Below, one piece after another: positions 47,801-60,437 of a DNA stretch of 64,000 nucleotides. The position numbers and the translations under genes were made by a program. Source of the stretch: Halichondria panicea (Eukaryota; Porifera; Demospongiae; Suberitida; Halichondriidae); NCBI RefSeq assembly GCF_963675165.1, contig NC_087380.1, forward strand, positions 7,574,517-7,638,516, given 5' to 3'. Position 1 is the stretch's first letter. Every line of letters begins with the position of its first letter. The notes beneath the pieces were generated by a model that had not been told where the DNA came from, did no database searches, and was given only the letters and a program-made list of their open reading frames with translations.

Positions 47801-50696
47801 CAGGTTTTGCCCTGATACCATTAACAATAATCATTCTTTCGTGCATGTATGTTATCCCGTGTGTACATTGTACTTGACTGCAGGCTGGAGGCTACAATGG
47901 ATGAGTTAGACAACTTCCTCGGAGATGAACTTGCTGACATCAACGACATGTTTGAAGAATTTACAACGAAGGACAAGCAAGTGAAGGAAAAAAGACAAAA
48001 AGAAGTGCTGGATCTGAAGCATATCGACGAAGAGCTCAAGTTGAAAAATGAGGTACACATAATTGTCAATGATGTACTATTAGGTCACTGGATTGTGTGC
48101 AGTGAAGCAGTGCTATTAATCCCGTATCATATCTGGTCCAGTACATATAATCACACAGTCCGAATAACTGCCGCGGCTTAAAATGTAAAAAAAACAGCAA
48201 TTAGAGATCACTAGTAGTATGGAATCAATAGTAGTATGGTTACTCGTATAATAGCACTCATAACAATGGCAAGGTTAATAGCACGAGGCATATTAGTATC
48301 CTTGACAGTGCTTGTTACATGTACTCGTGCTATTAATCCCATGTGTGCACTATTAACCATACTATATCATACTAGTCATCTGCTAAAATAGTCTTCGAAA
48401 CTGAATTCAATATTCAATATGGCATAATTATAGTGATTAAATACACATAACTAAGTTTACACTATTGGATTATAGAAGAGATGACTATAATGGACTGAGT
48501 GTTATAACAGTGTCCTCTTGTGTTGCTATAGGACCCCACAGCTAAAGTGCCCCAGGGAGACACTGCAGAGTCAGTGGAGAGGATCTCCAGGAGGAGAGAA
48601 GATGAAAGGTTGCATTAGAGGACTTCTTACATCAGCTTAACTGGGCGTTTTATTGGGACCATTAAGTGATCAGTTATACAACCTCCCTAAGGCCTATGCT
48701 ACAATGAATATAATTACTATATGGACCCAGCACGCCTTAATTTCATTGTACCCCTCACACACACACACACACACACACACCCACACAGTCTGAAGCTGGC
48801 TGCACAGTGGGAGAATGAGATGGAGGTGCTGCAGGCTGAGAGGCTGAGGGACCAACAGAGGAGGGATATACTCAGAGAGGTGGAGTCAGACTCTATTGTA
48901 CAAACACTGGATGCTGAGATGAAGCAGCTCATTGAGGTGGGTCTGCCATATGTACACTAAATGTCTCGAACTCTAGTGTGCGTGTGCGTGGCTAGGTAGA
49001 TTGTTCTTAATGGTTGATATAACTTAGCATAACTTTTACACCAGGCCTATAACAATCACCAGATACAATTATGCATTTATACAACTGTTGTGCCCCCCCC
49101 CCAGCATGAAGAGGAAGGAGTAAGGATTGCTCAGAGGGAGAAGGAGCTGTTAGCAGTGAGAGAGAGAGAGGAACAGGAGCGCAGGGAGAAGGAACGGCAG
49201 GAGAGACTCAGCAGGAAACAAGACAAGGAAGGTGTGTTGTCGTTACATGTACTAGGTGGATTGTAGTGTGTCGCATGCAGGGTCACAAATTACAAAAAAA
49301 GGATATTTTTATTAATGATTTTTTAATTGGGCAGCTTTATAGTTGCATCTGTTTAGTGTCTCATTTAAACCAAAAGTGCAATCTCAATAATAGTCTATTA
49401 ATAGTTCCCCATGCTGCATATCTCCCCATGCTGCATCTCTCCTATATGCAGAGATGACCATTGAGGAGTGGATAGAATGGATGGAAGAGAAGAAGAAAGC
49501 AGGCATGAGTCCAGAGCAGGTGGCAGAGCTAGAGCGTCGGAAGGCTAACTGGCTCGAGCAACAGAAACAGAGGGAAGAGAAACGAAAGAGAGAGGAGGAG
49601 GAACAATTGGCAAAGACTCGGAAAAAGATGGAGTCTGAGTTGAAGTGAGTGTTACACTATACACAGTGTACTGTTAGTGAGTGTTACACTATACACAGTG
49701 TACTGTTAGTGAGTGTTACACTATACACAGTGTACTGTTAGTGAGTGTTACACCATACACAGTGTACTGTTAGTGAGTGTTACACTATACACAGTGTACT
49801 GTAGTTGAAGTGAGTGTTACACCATACACAGTGTACTGTTAGTGAATGTTACACTATACACAGTGTACTGTAGTTGAAGTGAGTGTTACACCATACACAG
49901 TGTACTGTCTAATCAATAATTTATTATGCCTAGTCCTTTTGATGTACATGTACATGTACATGTAAGGCCGGTACACGTAGTGTAAAAATGTTATTTTGGG
50001 TAAATTAACTATGCAGTCATGTTGTGAAGGATTGTCTAGTAGTTGAGAGTGCTGTAGTAACAACGTGACTCTTTCTTAACCCCCCCAGGGCAATTCGTGA
50101 TCGTGACCGTGAGATCAAAAGCAATCGACTCACAAACGAAGAACTTGAAGCAAAGAGACGAGAAAAAGCTCTCAGAGATCAGCAAGAGTCTGAACAACGA
50201 AAGGAGCGCTCAAGACATGTCAAGGAGGCCATGAAACAACAGGAGATTGACGAGCTGAAGCCCAAGGCACGCTCGGCACTGGCTGCTCGCTGGGAAGAGA
50301 GGATAAGAGCTCGTAGCGAGGGGAAGATCACTCGCGAGGAGAATAGGTCCACCGTGATAACAGGGAAAGGCATGGAAGTGAGTACTGTACAGTGGAGTAT
50401 AACTGTATGTGGCTAGCTGTGTGTGTACAGTACTCCCACACACTAATGATGTGAGATTGTACCACCCGCAAATGGAATGTCATAACTAATGTCCATACTA
50501 AACAGCAATCATAATTCCTGCACTATAAGACTTCTGTCTTAAAATTGTATTATTTCACGGCATCTACCCCCCACCCCCCACTATGCAGTCCCTGAAACAT
50601 GAAGAGGAGAGGATCACTCGGCGTATATCTAACGGCAGACCTGTGTCTACCAGCAGTAGTGAGGGCGATGAGAAAAAGAGGCAATCTATAGCTTAA
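38963..50696 (+). CDS. Two-EH-domain endocytic adaptor-like protein with long charged coiled coil
   Basis: Seen: 16 exons, 38963-38975, 40583-40672, 40947-41010, 41172-41416, 42103-42166, 42837-42972, 43252-44145, 44690-44818, 45019-45680, 47884-48052, 48532-48608, 48789-48936, 49105-49231, 49452-49644, 50089-50377 and 50589-50696. They sum to 3408 nt, 1135 residues plus stop, all in phase. Exon 1 contributes only 13 coding bases. EH domain 1 is about 1-90 (RAREFFLQTKLP, IWRLSDLDQDG) and EH domain 2 about 105-200 (AARYLMLKSNLP, IWRLSDIDGDG). A disordered Ser-rich region holds NPF at 251-253 and DPF at 277-279 and 283-285. LKQQTYTAVPDHAS is repeated three times near residue 560. The last roughly 400 residues are Glu/Lys/Arg/Gln-rich coiled coil. 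Family knowledge: EH domains bind NPF peptides, and DPF motifs bind the AP-2 appendage. The EH pair resembles intersectin, but no SH3, DH or C2 domain follows. I do not recognise the C-terminal half. Confidence 0.88.
39344..39496. repeat. Tandem duplication of about 75 bp in intron 1 of the EH gene
   Basis: Two copies of a unit containing GTGGGGACAGCACTAT and CCATTGATGGTTAGACC, followed by a TG microsatellite at 39538-39573. Confidence 0.9.
41486..42065. repeat. Two copies of a dispersed palindromic repeat
   Basis: Each copy has a left arm with TTTTCTGAAAGCTTAGA, a centre with GGACCATGGGCTA, and a right arm with TCTAAGCTTTCA inverted to the left. Each copy is about 280-300 bp and could fold on itself. 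Related copies occur at 44165-44460, 51040-51350, 62940-63424 and, as half-copies, 6320-6420 and 7640-7745. It lies in intron 4 of the EH gene. Confidence 0.8.
42355..42768. mobile_element. Tigger/pogo-like MITE
   Basis: The terminal inverted repeats CAGTAGAACCTCGTTAATC and GATTAGCGAGGTTCTACTG (one mismatch) are flanked by TA. Both are typical of pogo/Tigger members of the Tc1-mariner group. There is no transposase frame in the 414 bp. It is located in intron 5 of the EH gene. Confidence 0.85.
43045..43166. repeat. 60-bp tandem duplication
   Basis: Two near-exact copies of a unit containing AAGTATCAATTCTGTGGC and GGTGGCTTGCTAACACAGG, in intron 6 of the EH gene. Confidence 0.95.
44165..44460. 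repeat. Copy of the dispersed palindromic repeat
   Basis: It carries TTTTCTGAAAGCTTACA on the left and TCTAAGCTTTCAGAAAAT inverted on the right, with ATACTATGGGCCCATGG in the centre. It begins 20 bp after an exon donor in the EH gene. Confidence 0.8.
44484..44689. repeat. About 33-bp tandem repeat abutting the EH exon 8 acceptor
   Basis: Six to seven copies of TGTACTACTGCCCCTCCCCC followed by a CA run. The last CA run ends in the CACACAG used as acceptor. Long frames on either strand here are artefacts. Confidence 0.9.
46053..47092. repeat. 44-bp minisatellite, about two dozen copies, in intron 9 of the EH gene
   Basis: The unit is 43-44 bp and contains CAGTGAATGGCTCTAAAG and ACAGTTACTAGTGTCCC. 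Copies differ mainly at one site (CTAAAG, CTAAG or CTCAAG), so the order of variants could be used to type alleles. Over 1 kb of the 2.2-kb intron is made of it. Confidence 0.97.
47283..47331. mobile_element. 49-bp TAGCCTC-family MITE with perfect 9-bp target duplication
   Basis: It starts TAGCCTC and ends GAGGCTA, with GCGGCCTGGAATC before the end as in the 749-bp element. CCCTGCCAC is repeated exactly on both sides. Confidence 0.85.
49641..49906. repeat. About 33-bp tandem repeat that starts at a splice donor
   Basis: Units of GTGAGTGTTACACTATACAC plus AGTGTACTGTTAGT begin at the exon 14 donor of the EH gene. Two units also carry the exon's last bases (TTGAAGTGAGTG), so several donor-like sites lie in a row. 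Confidence 0.9.
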
Positions 50697-51039
50697 ACAC
50701 ACCAACTGTCCTGCATGGCTTTTTATTTCACTGGTAGATTAATTGTCTAAACCTCTTGTATAGTTTTGATAGCTCCTTTTTTCTCTAGTGCTGTTTTTGT
50801 CAATCATTTCAACTCATTATTGCAGCAGACAGCACTAGCTATTAATAGCTGTCTTTTGTCACCCACGTACATATCACATTGACCGTGACGTTATATCCCC
50901 TTCCTTTTGTTTTGGTGTGGTTTGTCACTATCATTACGTACTTCTGCTGATTGAATTATTAATTTGCTGTAATTATACACTTTCTACGTACGTATCTTGA
51001 ATAAGTATGTGACAGACTGTATGCACATATTTAATCAAT

Positions 51040-51350
51040 GGTTTGGGGATTCTTTCAGCTGCCATAACTTGAATTCCGTGGATCCAATTTCAACGATTTT
51101 ATGGTTTTCTGAAAGCTTAGAAAAACAAATAGTGTCATCAAAGTTGATATTTGAGAGATAAAAGTATTTACCAATTTGGCCGTACCATGGATAAATAGCC
51201 CATGGTCCAAGGCCGAAAAATGACAAATTATGGCCCTGATGAAATTTTGAATTTAAACACCTAATATGAAAGGTCGCTTTCAGAAAATCATAAAATTGTT
51301 GACATTGGATCAACGGTATTAAAAATGTAGCTGTTGAAAGATGTTCAACT
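51040..51350. repeat. Copy of the dispersed palindromic repeat
   Basis: Same arms and centre as the copies at 41.5-42.1 kb, in the reverse orientation. It lies between the convergent EH gene and LEXM. Confidence 0.8.
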
Positions 51351-51472
51351 ACAACCCCCCCCCTAGTTAACTGTCATTCACATGATCACAGTAATAACAA
51401 TTTATTAATAGAATAGTTCTCACGTACAACACAGACATAATAATACATACATACATGATTGCATGTGACTGC

Positions 51473-53741
<2,269 letters not shown>

Positions 53742-53992
53742 TGCTGGACCGTGGGCAGAGAAAGAAAAACCTTTTTTCACGAGTTGGTTTCCAAGGTGAT
53801 TAATGAACAGTACAGAGGGAAAAAAACGGCTTTTTTTAACGAACATATTTCCCTCGAAACTAAGACGCTGATTAGCTTTAATTACAGACGCCTTCGAAAA
53901 GCATTCTGTGGTGGCTAAATTAGATATTTATAGCCGCGGATAATATCGAGGCTTAAGTTCAGTAAAGGTTTTTTCTTTCTACACACCCCACG
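53742..53992. promoter_or_regulatory. Shared head-to-head promoter region (LEXM / MED8)
   Basis: 251 bp between divergent start codons. No classical core motif is evident. Inference from spacing. Confidence 0.5.
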
Positions 53993-56090
53993 ATGAGTCA
54001 GAGCTCCTCTGGACAAGATGCTGTCGGTGTAAGTCCATTGTAATAGCAGTAAACCACTGTACACATCACATGTGCTGTATCATATCATTTGTATCTAACT
54101 GTAGAGTGACAAAGATGTGGAGGTTGCGCTGGCGTCAGTTCATGCAAAGGTCACAGGGGTCAAAGAGGCACTCTCCAACTTTGTAGGCAAGATGGAGCAT
54201 GAACTACTCACATGGTTAGACATGGTCTGCATGCTATCGTAACTTAATAATAATGTGTCCTTCATTTAATACGTATTGTGTGTACTGTACGTTTGATCCT
54301 AAATGGGCCGTTTATGTGCATGCATGGTGTATGCCAGTGGAATAGTAAAAGTGTGGCATGTACAGCACACTTCACTGAGTGATAAGATGACATCTTGTAC
54401 CCCCCTGGCCCCACATTCAGGCCTAGTGTTCTGGACAGCTTTGCGTCAGTGTCAGGCCACACCAGTGTACTCATGAAGCAGCTCTGCAGTGAAAAGATGC
54501 CCCCTCTACACACTCGAGTGCTGCTACCCCTCGAGGTCTCTAGTGACAGGGACCCAGAACTAGAAGTAATACTATTAATGTCAGTAAATTTTAATGGAAT
54601 TATGTGTTTACAATCTGCAGAGGCACACTGAGGGAAGAGTGCCCACCCTACATCATGAAGTAGGTATGTGTTCAGGCTACGAGTTCAATCACACACACAC
54701 ACACACCTCACACTACCCTCCCCCACACATACCTCACACACACACACACCTCACACTACCCTCCCCCACACATACCTCACACACACACACACCTCACACT
54801 ACCCTCCCCCACACACACCTCATGCCCACCCTGCATCATGAAGTAGGTATGTGTTCAGGCTATGAGTTCAATCACACACACACACACACCTCACACTACT
54901 CTCCCCCACACACACCTCACACACACACACACCTCACCCCCACACACACCTCACACACACACACACCTCACACTACCCTCCCCCACACACACCTCATACA
55001 CACACACACACACACACACACCTCACACTACCCTCCCCCACACACACCTCACACACACACACACACTTCACACTACTCTCCCCCACACACACACACACCT
55101 CACACTACCCTCCCCCACATACACCTCATACACACACACACACACCTCACACTACCCTCCCCCACACACACCTCATACACACACACACACTTCACACTAC
55201 TCTCCCCCACACACACACACACCTCACACTACCCTCCCCCACATACACCTCATACACACACACACACACCTCACACTACCCTCCCCCACACACACCTCAT
55301 ACACACACACACACACACTTCACACTACTCTCCCCCACACATACCTCACACATACCTCACACACACACACACCTCACACTACCTCCCCCACACACCTCAT
55401 ACACACACACACACCTCACACTACCCTCCCCCACACACACCTCATACACACACACACACCTCACACTACCCACCCCCCCCCACACACAGTACCTAACTAC
55501 CTGCGTACCAAACTGGACCTGGACTTGGAGGCCAAACAGAACAAATTAGCATCGAAAGCAAAAGAGGAAGAACCTAATGTCAGGAATAAGATCCAGAATT
55601 TCAACAAACTATTATCAAGCTCTCTTGAGAAAATTGTAGAGCTTAGAGAAGTTATTGATGATCAGAAATCAAAGAAAGGTCTGTCCATTCAACTGTGCAG
55701 TACCTTTGTACCTTATACATATCTATTTCTGATTAGACCTGTACATTTTATTCCTTGGCTGATTATTGTAACACTTAAACTATAATTATATACTGTGCAA
55801 GTGTCCTCAGTTTAGCTCACTGCACTGTGCTCGTAAAGTTGTTCACACATTCTCCACACGCAGGTACTGCTCAGACAAGTTCAGCTGAGACTAAGAAACT
55901 AGTGAGTGTGTACCTCCATGGTACAGGACTGCCACCTCCTATGGCGATGAGGAGACCACTCCCTCAGCAATCACCCGGGAAGATGGCGACACTGGCTAGA
56001 GGAGTGGGCGGGAGAATGCCAAGTGCTGTGAGAACTGATTTGAAACAAGGCATACAGACTGCAACAGCTCCTTATGGTAGACCAAAGTAA
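53993..56090 (+). CDS. MED8: Mediator complex subunit 8
   Basis: Seen: exons 53993-54028, 54105-54214, 54421-54565, 54621-54663, 55490-55678 and 55864-56090. They sum to 750 nt, 249 residues plus stop, all in phase. The N-terminal helix region (VALASVHAKVTGVKEALSN), the LHTRVLLPLEVS..RDPEL segment and HHEVVPNYLRTKLD are characteristic of MED8. A charged helix and a basic, Pro-rich tail follow. Family knowledge: MED8 belongs to the Mediator head module with MED18 and MED20 and couples activators to RNA polymerase II in the nucleus. Intron 4 is about 830 bp, almost all simple repeat. It also includes a second copy of the end of exon 4 with its donor at about 54824-54875. Confidence 0.93.
54690..55489. 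repeat. CA / CCTCACACTACCCTCCCCC minisatellite filling MED8 intron 4
   Basis: About 800 bp of alternating (CA)n and CCTCACACTACCCTCCCCC blocks end in the CACACAG acceptor of exon 5. Frames of about 300 residues rich in THTP are produced by the repeat and are not genes. Confidence 0.95.
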
Positions 56091-56220
56091 CAATCTGTCA
56101 TTTATAGATTTATCAATTTATTTTTGGAGTATAATTATACTGTAACTTCAATATAATAATAATCAGTATTTAATACACATGTCAACTAGATCACTGTAAA
56201 CAGCAGATTATACAGTACAT

Positions 56221-57432
56221 TCACAATAGAGTCTCTACAATGCTATTCAGTTTCTCAGTAAAAGCTCCAAATGAGAAATTAGCAATCACATGATCTCTTC
56301 CATTCTCGCCCATCTTCGCACTATCCTCTGGACTACGGTACACATACGCCATCTTCTCAGCAAAAGCCTCGGGAATAGCATCACACAAAAAACCCGTAGT
56401 TCCATCAATCACAGTTTCCAGCGGCCCCCCAGTGTTGACAGCAATGACAGGCCTTCTTAGATACATACCCTCCAGAGGGCAGATCCCAAAGTGCTCGTTA
56501 GACGGTGTGTAAATAAGGGCTCTGCAACCATCAAGTAGATCAATCTTTTGCTGGTCAGTAAACGAGCGAATAAACGTAACATTGTCACCTAGTTTGTGAG
56601 TTTCAACAAGTTTTCGTAGCTCCAAATAATGTTCTTTATTTTCCATCACTCTTTCGTCATAACCTCCCGCCATTGCAAGGTGGACCTCTTTCTTTTCAGA
56701 TGGATCCAGGCCTTCTAGAGTTTTGGCAAATGCTTCTATGGCCAGAGAAAGGTTCTTTTTTCGCTCAAAACGGTTGATTGATAGGAACAGACATTTCACA
56801 GAGCTTGGGATCGTATCTTTGAGTTCACCAGCAGGGGATACGTCGAATGCAGAAAAGTTTAGTGATGGGTGTAGCACAGTAGGTCGAATACTTGCCAGTG
56901 ATTTGAAGGTCCGATGGAAAATGCCAGCAGTGAAGTTGCTGTTCACGAGTATCTGATGAGCTAGACCTGTTGTCCATTCTTCCCATTTATCAATCGGCCA
57001 TCGATAAACTTTCTTCAACCAGTTCTTTCGTTGAGTCAAAAGTTGATCGGGAAAATGACAATAAAACAAGATTTTGGCTCGGCTCAAACGCAGTACTGGA
57101 ATACAAGCAGAGATTTGATCGCAAATAATTACATCGAAACAATCTTGGCCCAACACCATACAGTAGACAAGATAGAGTGCTGTGTACACCATCCGAATGT
57201 AGGCCCACAATGCATAGCCCTTGTTACAACAAGACCTTGGTAGCCAGTCACCTGCACATGTAACTTTCAGAGTTCCATCTCTAGTTTCAGAGAAGCAGTG
57301 ATTGGGGTCATGATGAGAAGTGAACATCTCAACATAGTGGCCTTTTGATTTGAGAGCCAGGGCAGCGTCCACAATCAGCCTCTCTGCTCCTCCAATGCCA
57401 AGATCAGGGTGGATGAAAGCTACTCGTACCAT
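56221..57432 (-). CDS. ALG2: Alpha-1,3/1,6-mannosyltransferase ALG2
   Basis: Seen: one exon, ATG at 57432, 403 residues plus stop. The GT-B fold, glycosyltransferase family 4 pattern is clear: N-terminal [18 protein letters not shown], mid-protein [10 protein letters not shown] and VNSNFTA, then [16 protein letters not shown]. The C-terminal [11 protein letters not shown] carries the EX7E-type catalytic glutamates and is followed by [11 protein letters not shown]. Family knowledge: ALG2 adds the second and third mannoses to the dolichol-linked oligosaccharide on the cytosolic face of the ER, for N-glycosylation. Length matches the usual 400-420 residues. A GTG one codon upstream of the ATG is not needed as start. 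It is head to head with TTC33 and convergent with MED8 (131 bp between stops). Confidence 0.96.
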   Translation of the reverse strand: MVRVAFIHPDLGIGGAERLIVDAALALKSKGHYVEMFTSHHDPNHCFSETRDGTLKVTCAGDWLPRSCCNKGYALWAYIRMVYTALYLVYCMVLGQDCFDVIICDQISACIPVLRLSRAKILFYCHFPDQLLTQRKNWLKKVYRWPIDKWEEWTTGLAHQILVNSNFTAGIFHRTFKSLASIRPTVLHPSLNFSAFDVSPAGELKDTIPSSVKCLFLSINRFERKKNLSLAIEAFAKTLEGLDPSEKKEVHLAMAGGYDERVMENKEHYLELRKLVETHKLGDNVTFIRSFTDQQKIDLLDGCRALIYTPSNEHFGICPLEGMYLRRPVIAVNTGGPLETVIDGTTGFLCDAIPEAFAEKMAYVYRSPEDSAKMGENGRDHVIANFSFGAFTEKLNSIVETLL

Positions 57433-57657
57433 CACTGAGGACTAGACTCACTTGATGTGCCTTTTTTAATAGACAAAGACTCGAATTTGGTAAAGATCAC
57501 CAAATTCTAAAATGAAAAAGGGTAGGACTGTTGTGTGTTTTCCTTCGAGGATCTTTACCGATTACAGTGAGCTGCAAAGATGCCTTTGTTTCTATTGGAT
57601 AACTAACTTCACAATGTCCACAAATGTCCTAAGAAGTCACTGGTTGCCTCTAATAGA
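57433..57657. promoter_or_regulatory. Shared head-to-head promoter region (ALG2 / TTC33)
   Basis: 225 bp between divergent start codons. Inference from spacing. No motif is called. Confidence 0.5.
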
Positions 57658-58354
57658 ATGACGTCTTTCAGCTGGAAGAGAAAGTCCAAGCTCAGTACAA
57701 CTTCTGCCATTGCATTTTCAGAAGAAGCCGAAGATGAAGCAGAACTTAATGTGTTGGATCGGTTGTGCCCTACAAAGCGTCTCTGCTTGTCTAGTCTGGA
57801 GGATGATTCAGTGAAGAGCAAACAATTGCTAAAGGAGGGAGCTGCACTGGCAGAGAGTGAGAGGTATTGGGAAGCAATAAAGTACTGGGACGAGGCCATT
57901 CAGCTCACGCCTGGTGTTGCGGCTATTTATGAAATGAAATCACAGGTATATGTCCCTCATGATTAAGAAAGGTGTGTGTGTCTACACTTGTATTCATACA
58001 CAGGCTCTACTTGAACTAGGAGAGTTGTTTCCTGCTGTACAGTGTGCAAAGAGAGCGGTGCAGTTAGAGCCACAGTGGGCCACTGCCAGACAGACACTGG
58101 GGAGAGCTCAGCTAGGAATAGGAGAGCTGGAAATGGTATAAATAATAATATGTACACAATTCATGAACATGTTTGTAAGTGTAATTATATACAGGCTTGT
58201 GAGAGTTTCCAGAAGGCCATCCATTTGCTACCTTCTGATCAAGAAGTAAGCGTATGATTTATGCATTCCTATTTATACATCGTTGCAGATATTATCAGAC
58301 TTGAAATGGACATTGGAATTACTGGAGGAAAAGAAGAAGCCATTGAGAGAGTAG
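57658..58354 (+). CDS. TTC33: Tetratricopeptide repeat protein 33
   Basis: Seen: exons 57658-57945, 58004-58135, 58195-58245 and 58289-58354. They sum to 537 nt, 178 residues plus stop, in phase. It begins MTSFSWKRK, like the start of TTC33. Three TPR units follow: KQLLKEGAALAESERYWEAI..., ALLELGELFPAVQCAKRAV and TARQTLGRAQLGIGELEMA. It ends with a short helix (LSDLKWTLELLEEKK). Family knowledge: TTC33 is a small, poorly characterised TPR protein, so a scaffold role is only inferred. A long frame continuing beyond 58354 is in another phase. The 3' end faces the Tctex1 gene, 228 bp away. Confidence 0.9.
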
Positions 58355-58582
58355 CGCGCTATGTAGCGCTAATAAGAGGCAGCACTAGATGCCCTCATTA
58401 TTGGATGATACTTTTTAGTGCCATGCTTCACTTGTATTACACAGTATGTACATTGCACTGGATTGTCATCAGTTTTTAATTTTAATTATTCGTTGTGCAA
58501 CAACTTTGACAATTAATTGTGAATACGAGGTACAATAAATGAAGTAAGTAAAGGAGCTACTCATAATAAACCCCCCACACAG

Positions 58583-59104
58583 CTACTCATAATAAACTCC
58601 CCAGACAGTGGCGATTGCAAACAGAGTTTTGTTGGTAAAGTTTGCAGTAGCGAAAGTGTCCCATTTGGCATCCCAGCAACAACGACTTCCCATCCTAAAG
58701 CCCTGCTCATTCACTTGTCCAATGCTCACCATAGTCATTATCTTGTATCGTTTGTAGTCGAGGTCTTTAACTCTTCCTTTGACAATCTCACTGAGTGTCT
58801 TGACCAATTGACGGCATGACTTCGGATCGTATTTCTCATCTTTGAGATTTTTCTCCAAAACGTCTTCAATAATTGCTTTCACTTTGCTGGCTTGGAATTT
58901 TCTCTCTGGTTCTGTTTTGTAGGTATTCTCGTAGACATGTCTTGGTCTTCTCTTAGGGGCATTGTCTGGTTCCTGTCCTAGAGCCAAAACACTTCTGCTG
59001 GACGTGTCTTTCTTTTTCATGTGCTCGTGGAAGCTTGCTGTTGAGAAAAGGCTTGAATCCTTGGCCAGTTGGGAGAGCTGTGAGGGAACTCCTTTGTCAG
59101 CCAT
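58583..59104 (-). CDS. DYNLT5-like: Tctex1-domain dynein light chain
   Basis: Seen: a single-exon 173-residue protein, ATG at 59104 (MADKGVPSQL). An upstream in-frame TTG should be ignored. After a charged N-terminal extension, residues about 65-173 match the Tctex1 domain: KVKAIIEDVLEKNL, CRQLVKTLSEIVKGRVKDL, YKIMTMVSIGQ, CCWDAKWDTFATANF and the terminal LFAIATVWGVYYE. Family knowledge: Tctex-type light chains dimerise on dynein intermediate chains, in cytoplasmic, IFT or axonemal dyneins. The long N-terminal extension points to the TCTEX1D (DYNLT2/4/5) group rather than DYNLT1/3. The exact orthologue is uncertain. It is head to head with NKAPD1. Confidence 0.9.
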   Translation of the reverse strand: MADKGVPSQLSQLAKDSSLFSTASFHEHMKKKDTSSRSVLALGQEPDNAPKRRPRHVYENTYKTEPERKFQASKVKAIIEDVLEKNLKDEKYDPKSCRQLVKTLSEIVKGRVKDLDYKRYKIMTMVSIGQVNEQGFRMGSRCCWDAKWDTFATANFTNKTLFAIATVWGVYYE

Positions 59105-59365
59105 GGCTGCAGCTACCAAGTACCCGTACCGTACAGGCTATCTGGGTCTTTGCGAAGGGAACAGAGAGCTAAGCTAAGCTGCAGCTGAGATACGCCCACT
59201 TCTTAGAGATATAATAGTGGTCTCCAGGGCAGGGATTGCTCAAATTTACGCCGCCCTTACCTCCACAAGTTACTCGAATACACAGACGCCCTCAATGTCA
59301 TACCTATTCACGCCCCCCCAAAAGGCCTTTGATGATCATTACCAGCCATACAGACACCAATAATT
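59105..59365. promoter_or_regulatory. Shared head-to-head promoter region (Tctex1 gene / NKAPD1)
   Basis: 261 bp between divergent start codons. It includes an AGCTAAGCTAAGCTGCAGCTG stretch near 59166. Inference from spacing. Confidence 0.5.
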
Positions 59366-60281
59366 ATGGAGAGAAGCTCAGCCGGTAAAAGCCTTCTTTC
59401 CAACTACATTAGACATGCTACCACACACAACAAAGTAAGTACATTATAGAGGTACACTCTGAGGCGTATGATAGTAATACTGATTGATGGTTTCCCTCAG
59501 ATTCGTGAGGAGAGAACGATGTGGAATCAGAGAAAGTTGGAGCTATCCAGGGAAGACATCCTCCCCGGCTGGAGTGAGAGAGCTGCCAGGAGGAGGCTGC
59601 CTCTAGTAAGGTTAGGAGATATTGAACTGTCCATTTTCAGAGGAACTTTAGTCTAACGCTTGTAACTGTATAAATGACGGACCTTTTATGATTTGGATGA
59701 ATACAGCCGGTATGTGTTTTTGTTTTCTTTGTCGTAGAGGTCATTTGGTGAGTGATATGGGGTCAAGTGGTGAGCGCTGTGAATCAGATCCTCCTCGAGC
59801 AGAGTCTGATTCCCATTCTCCATACCACTGGACTAGGCAACTCGTAAAGGCCGAGGAGCGTGATCCATACCGGTACATGCCATTGCGTTGTTTGTATTAG
59901 TTTATTATTTGGGCAGCAGTTATTAATTTTAATATAATTTATATTGCTCAGAATTCTGAACTAACTTTTCTTTCCTTACACTATAGGTGGGGTCATTCTG
60001 GGTACAAGGAACAACATCCTGAAGAATTTGTCTCCTCCAGTAATGAGGCGGCAGAGGCCACACCCACTTCTACGAAGAAAAAGAAATCGAAGAGGAAAAG
60101 AGTCAAAAGAGAGAGTAGCTGTTCACCTCCTCCAACCAAGAAACGAAAACACAGTAAAAAGACCAAAAAATCTCACAAACACAAAAGAAAGCATAAAACA
60201 GACTCATTGTCATCATCTCATAAGTCACGTAGAAAGAGACCAGCTTCTAGTACCTCATCATCCGAGTCTGACAAATCATAG
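59366..60281 (+). CDS. NKAPD1: NKAP domain-containing protein 1
   Basis: Seen: exons 59366-59434, 59501-59610, 59738-59872 and 59987-60281. They sum to 609 nt, 202 residues plus stop, in phase. The N-terminus (LLSNYIRHATTHNKIREE..MW) and the central DPYRWGHSGYKEQHPEEF motif are diagnostic for vertebrate C11orf57/NKAPD1. The C-terminus is a Lys/Arg/Ser-rich nuclear-type tail (KKKKSKRKRVKR, KKRKHSKKTKK) ending SSSESDKS. Family knowledge: a poorly characterised nuclear protein related to NKAP. Nuclear location is inferred from the basic clusters. Confidence 0.9.
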
Positions 60282-60437
60282 CAACAATTTTATTTTACAC
60301 GGCATCATTATTCTTCATTTTTAACCTTCTTACATGTTGAACATGAAATTAACACTAATGATGTGTATAATTATAATTATAAAGGTACAGTAAACATGGC
60401 ATGGTTGGGGGAAAATAAAGTGTATATGCACGCAATC

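Noticed and set aside
54594-55785. Two frames of about 300 residues rich in THTPHTT on the plus strand
   Set aside because: They are translations of the CA/CCTCACACTACCC repeat in MED8 intron 4. Only the last segment, in another role, is a real MED8 exon.
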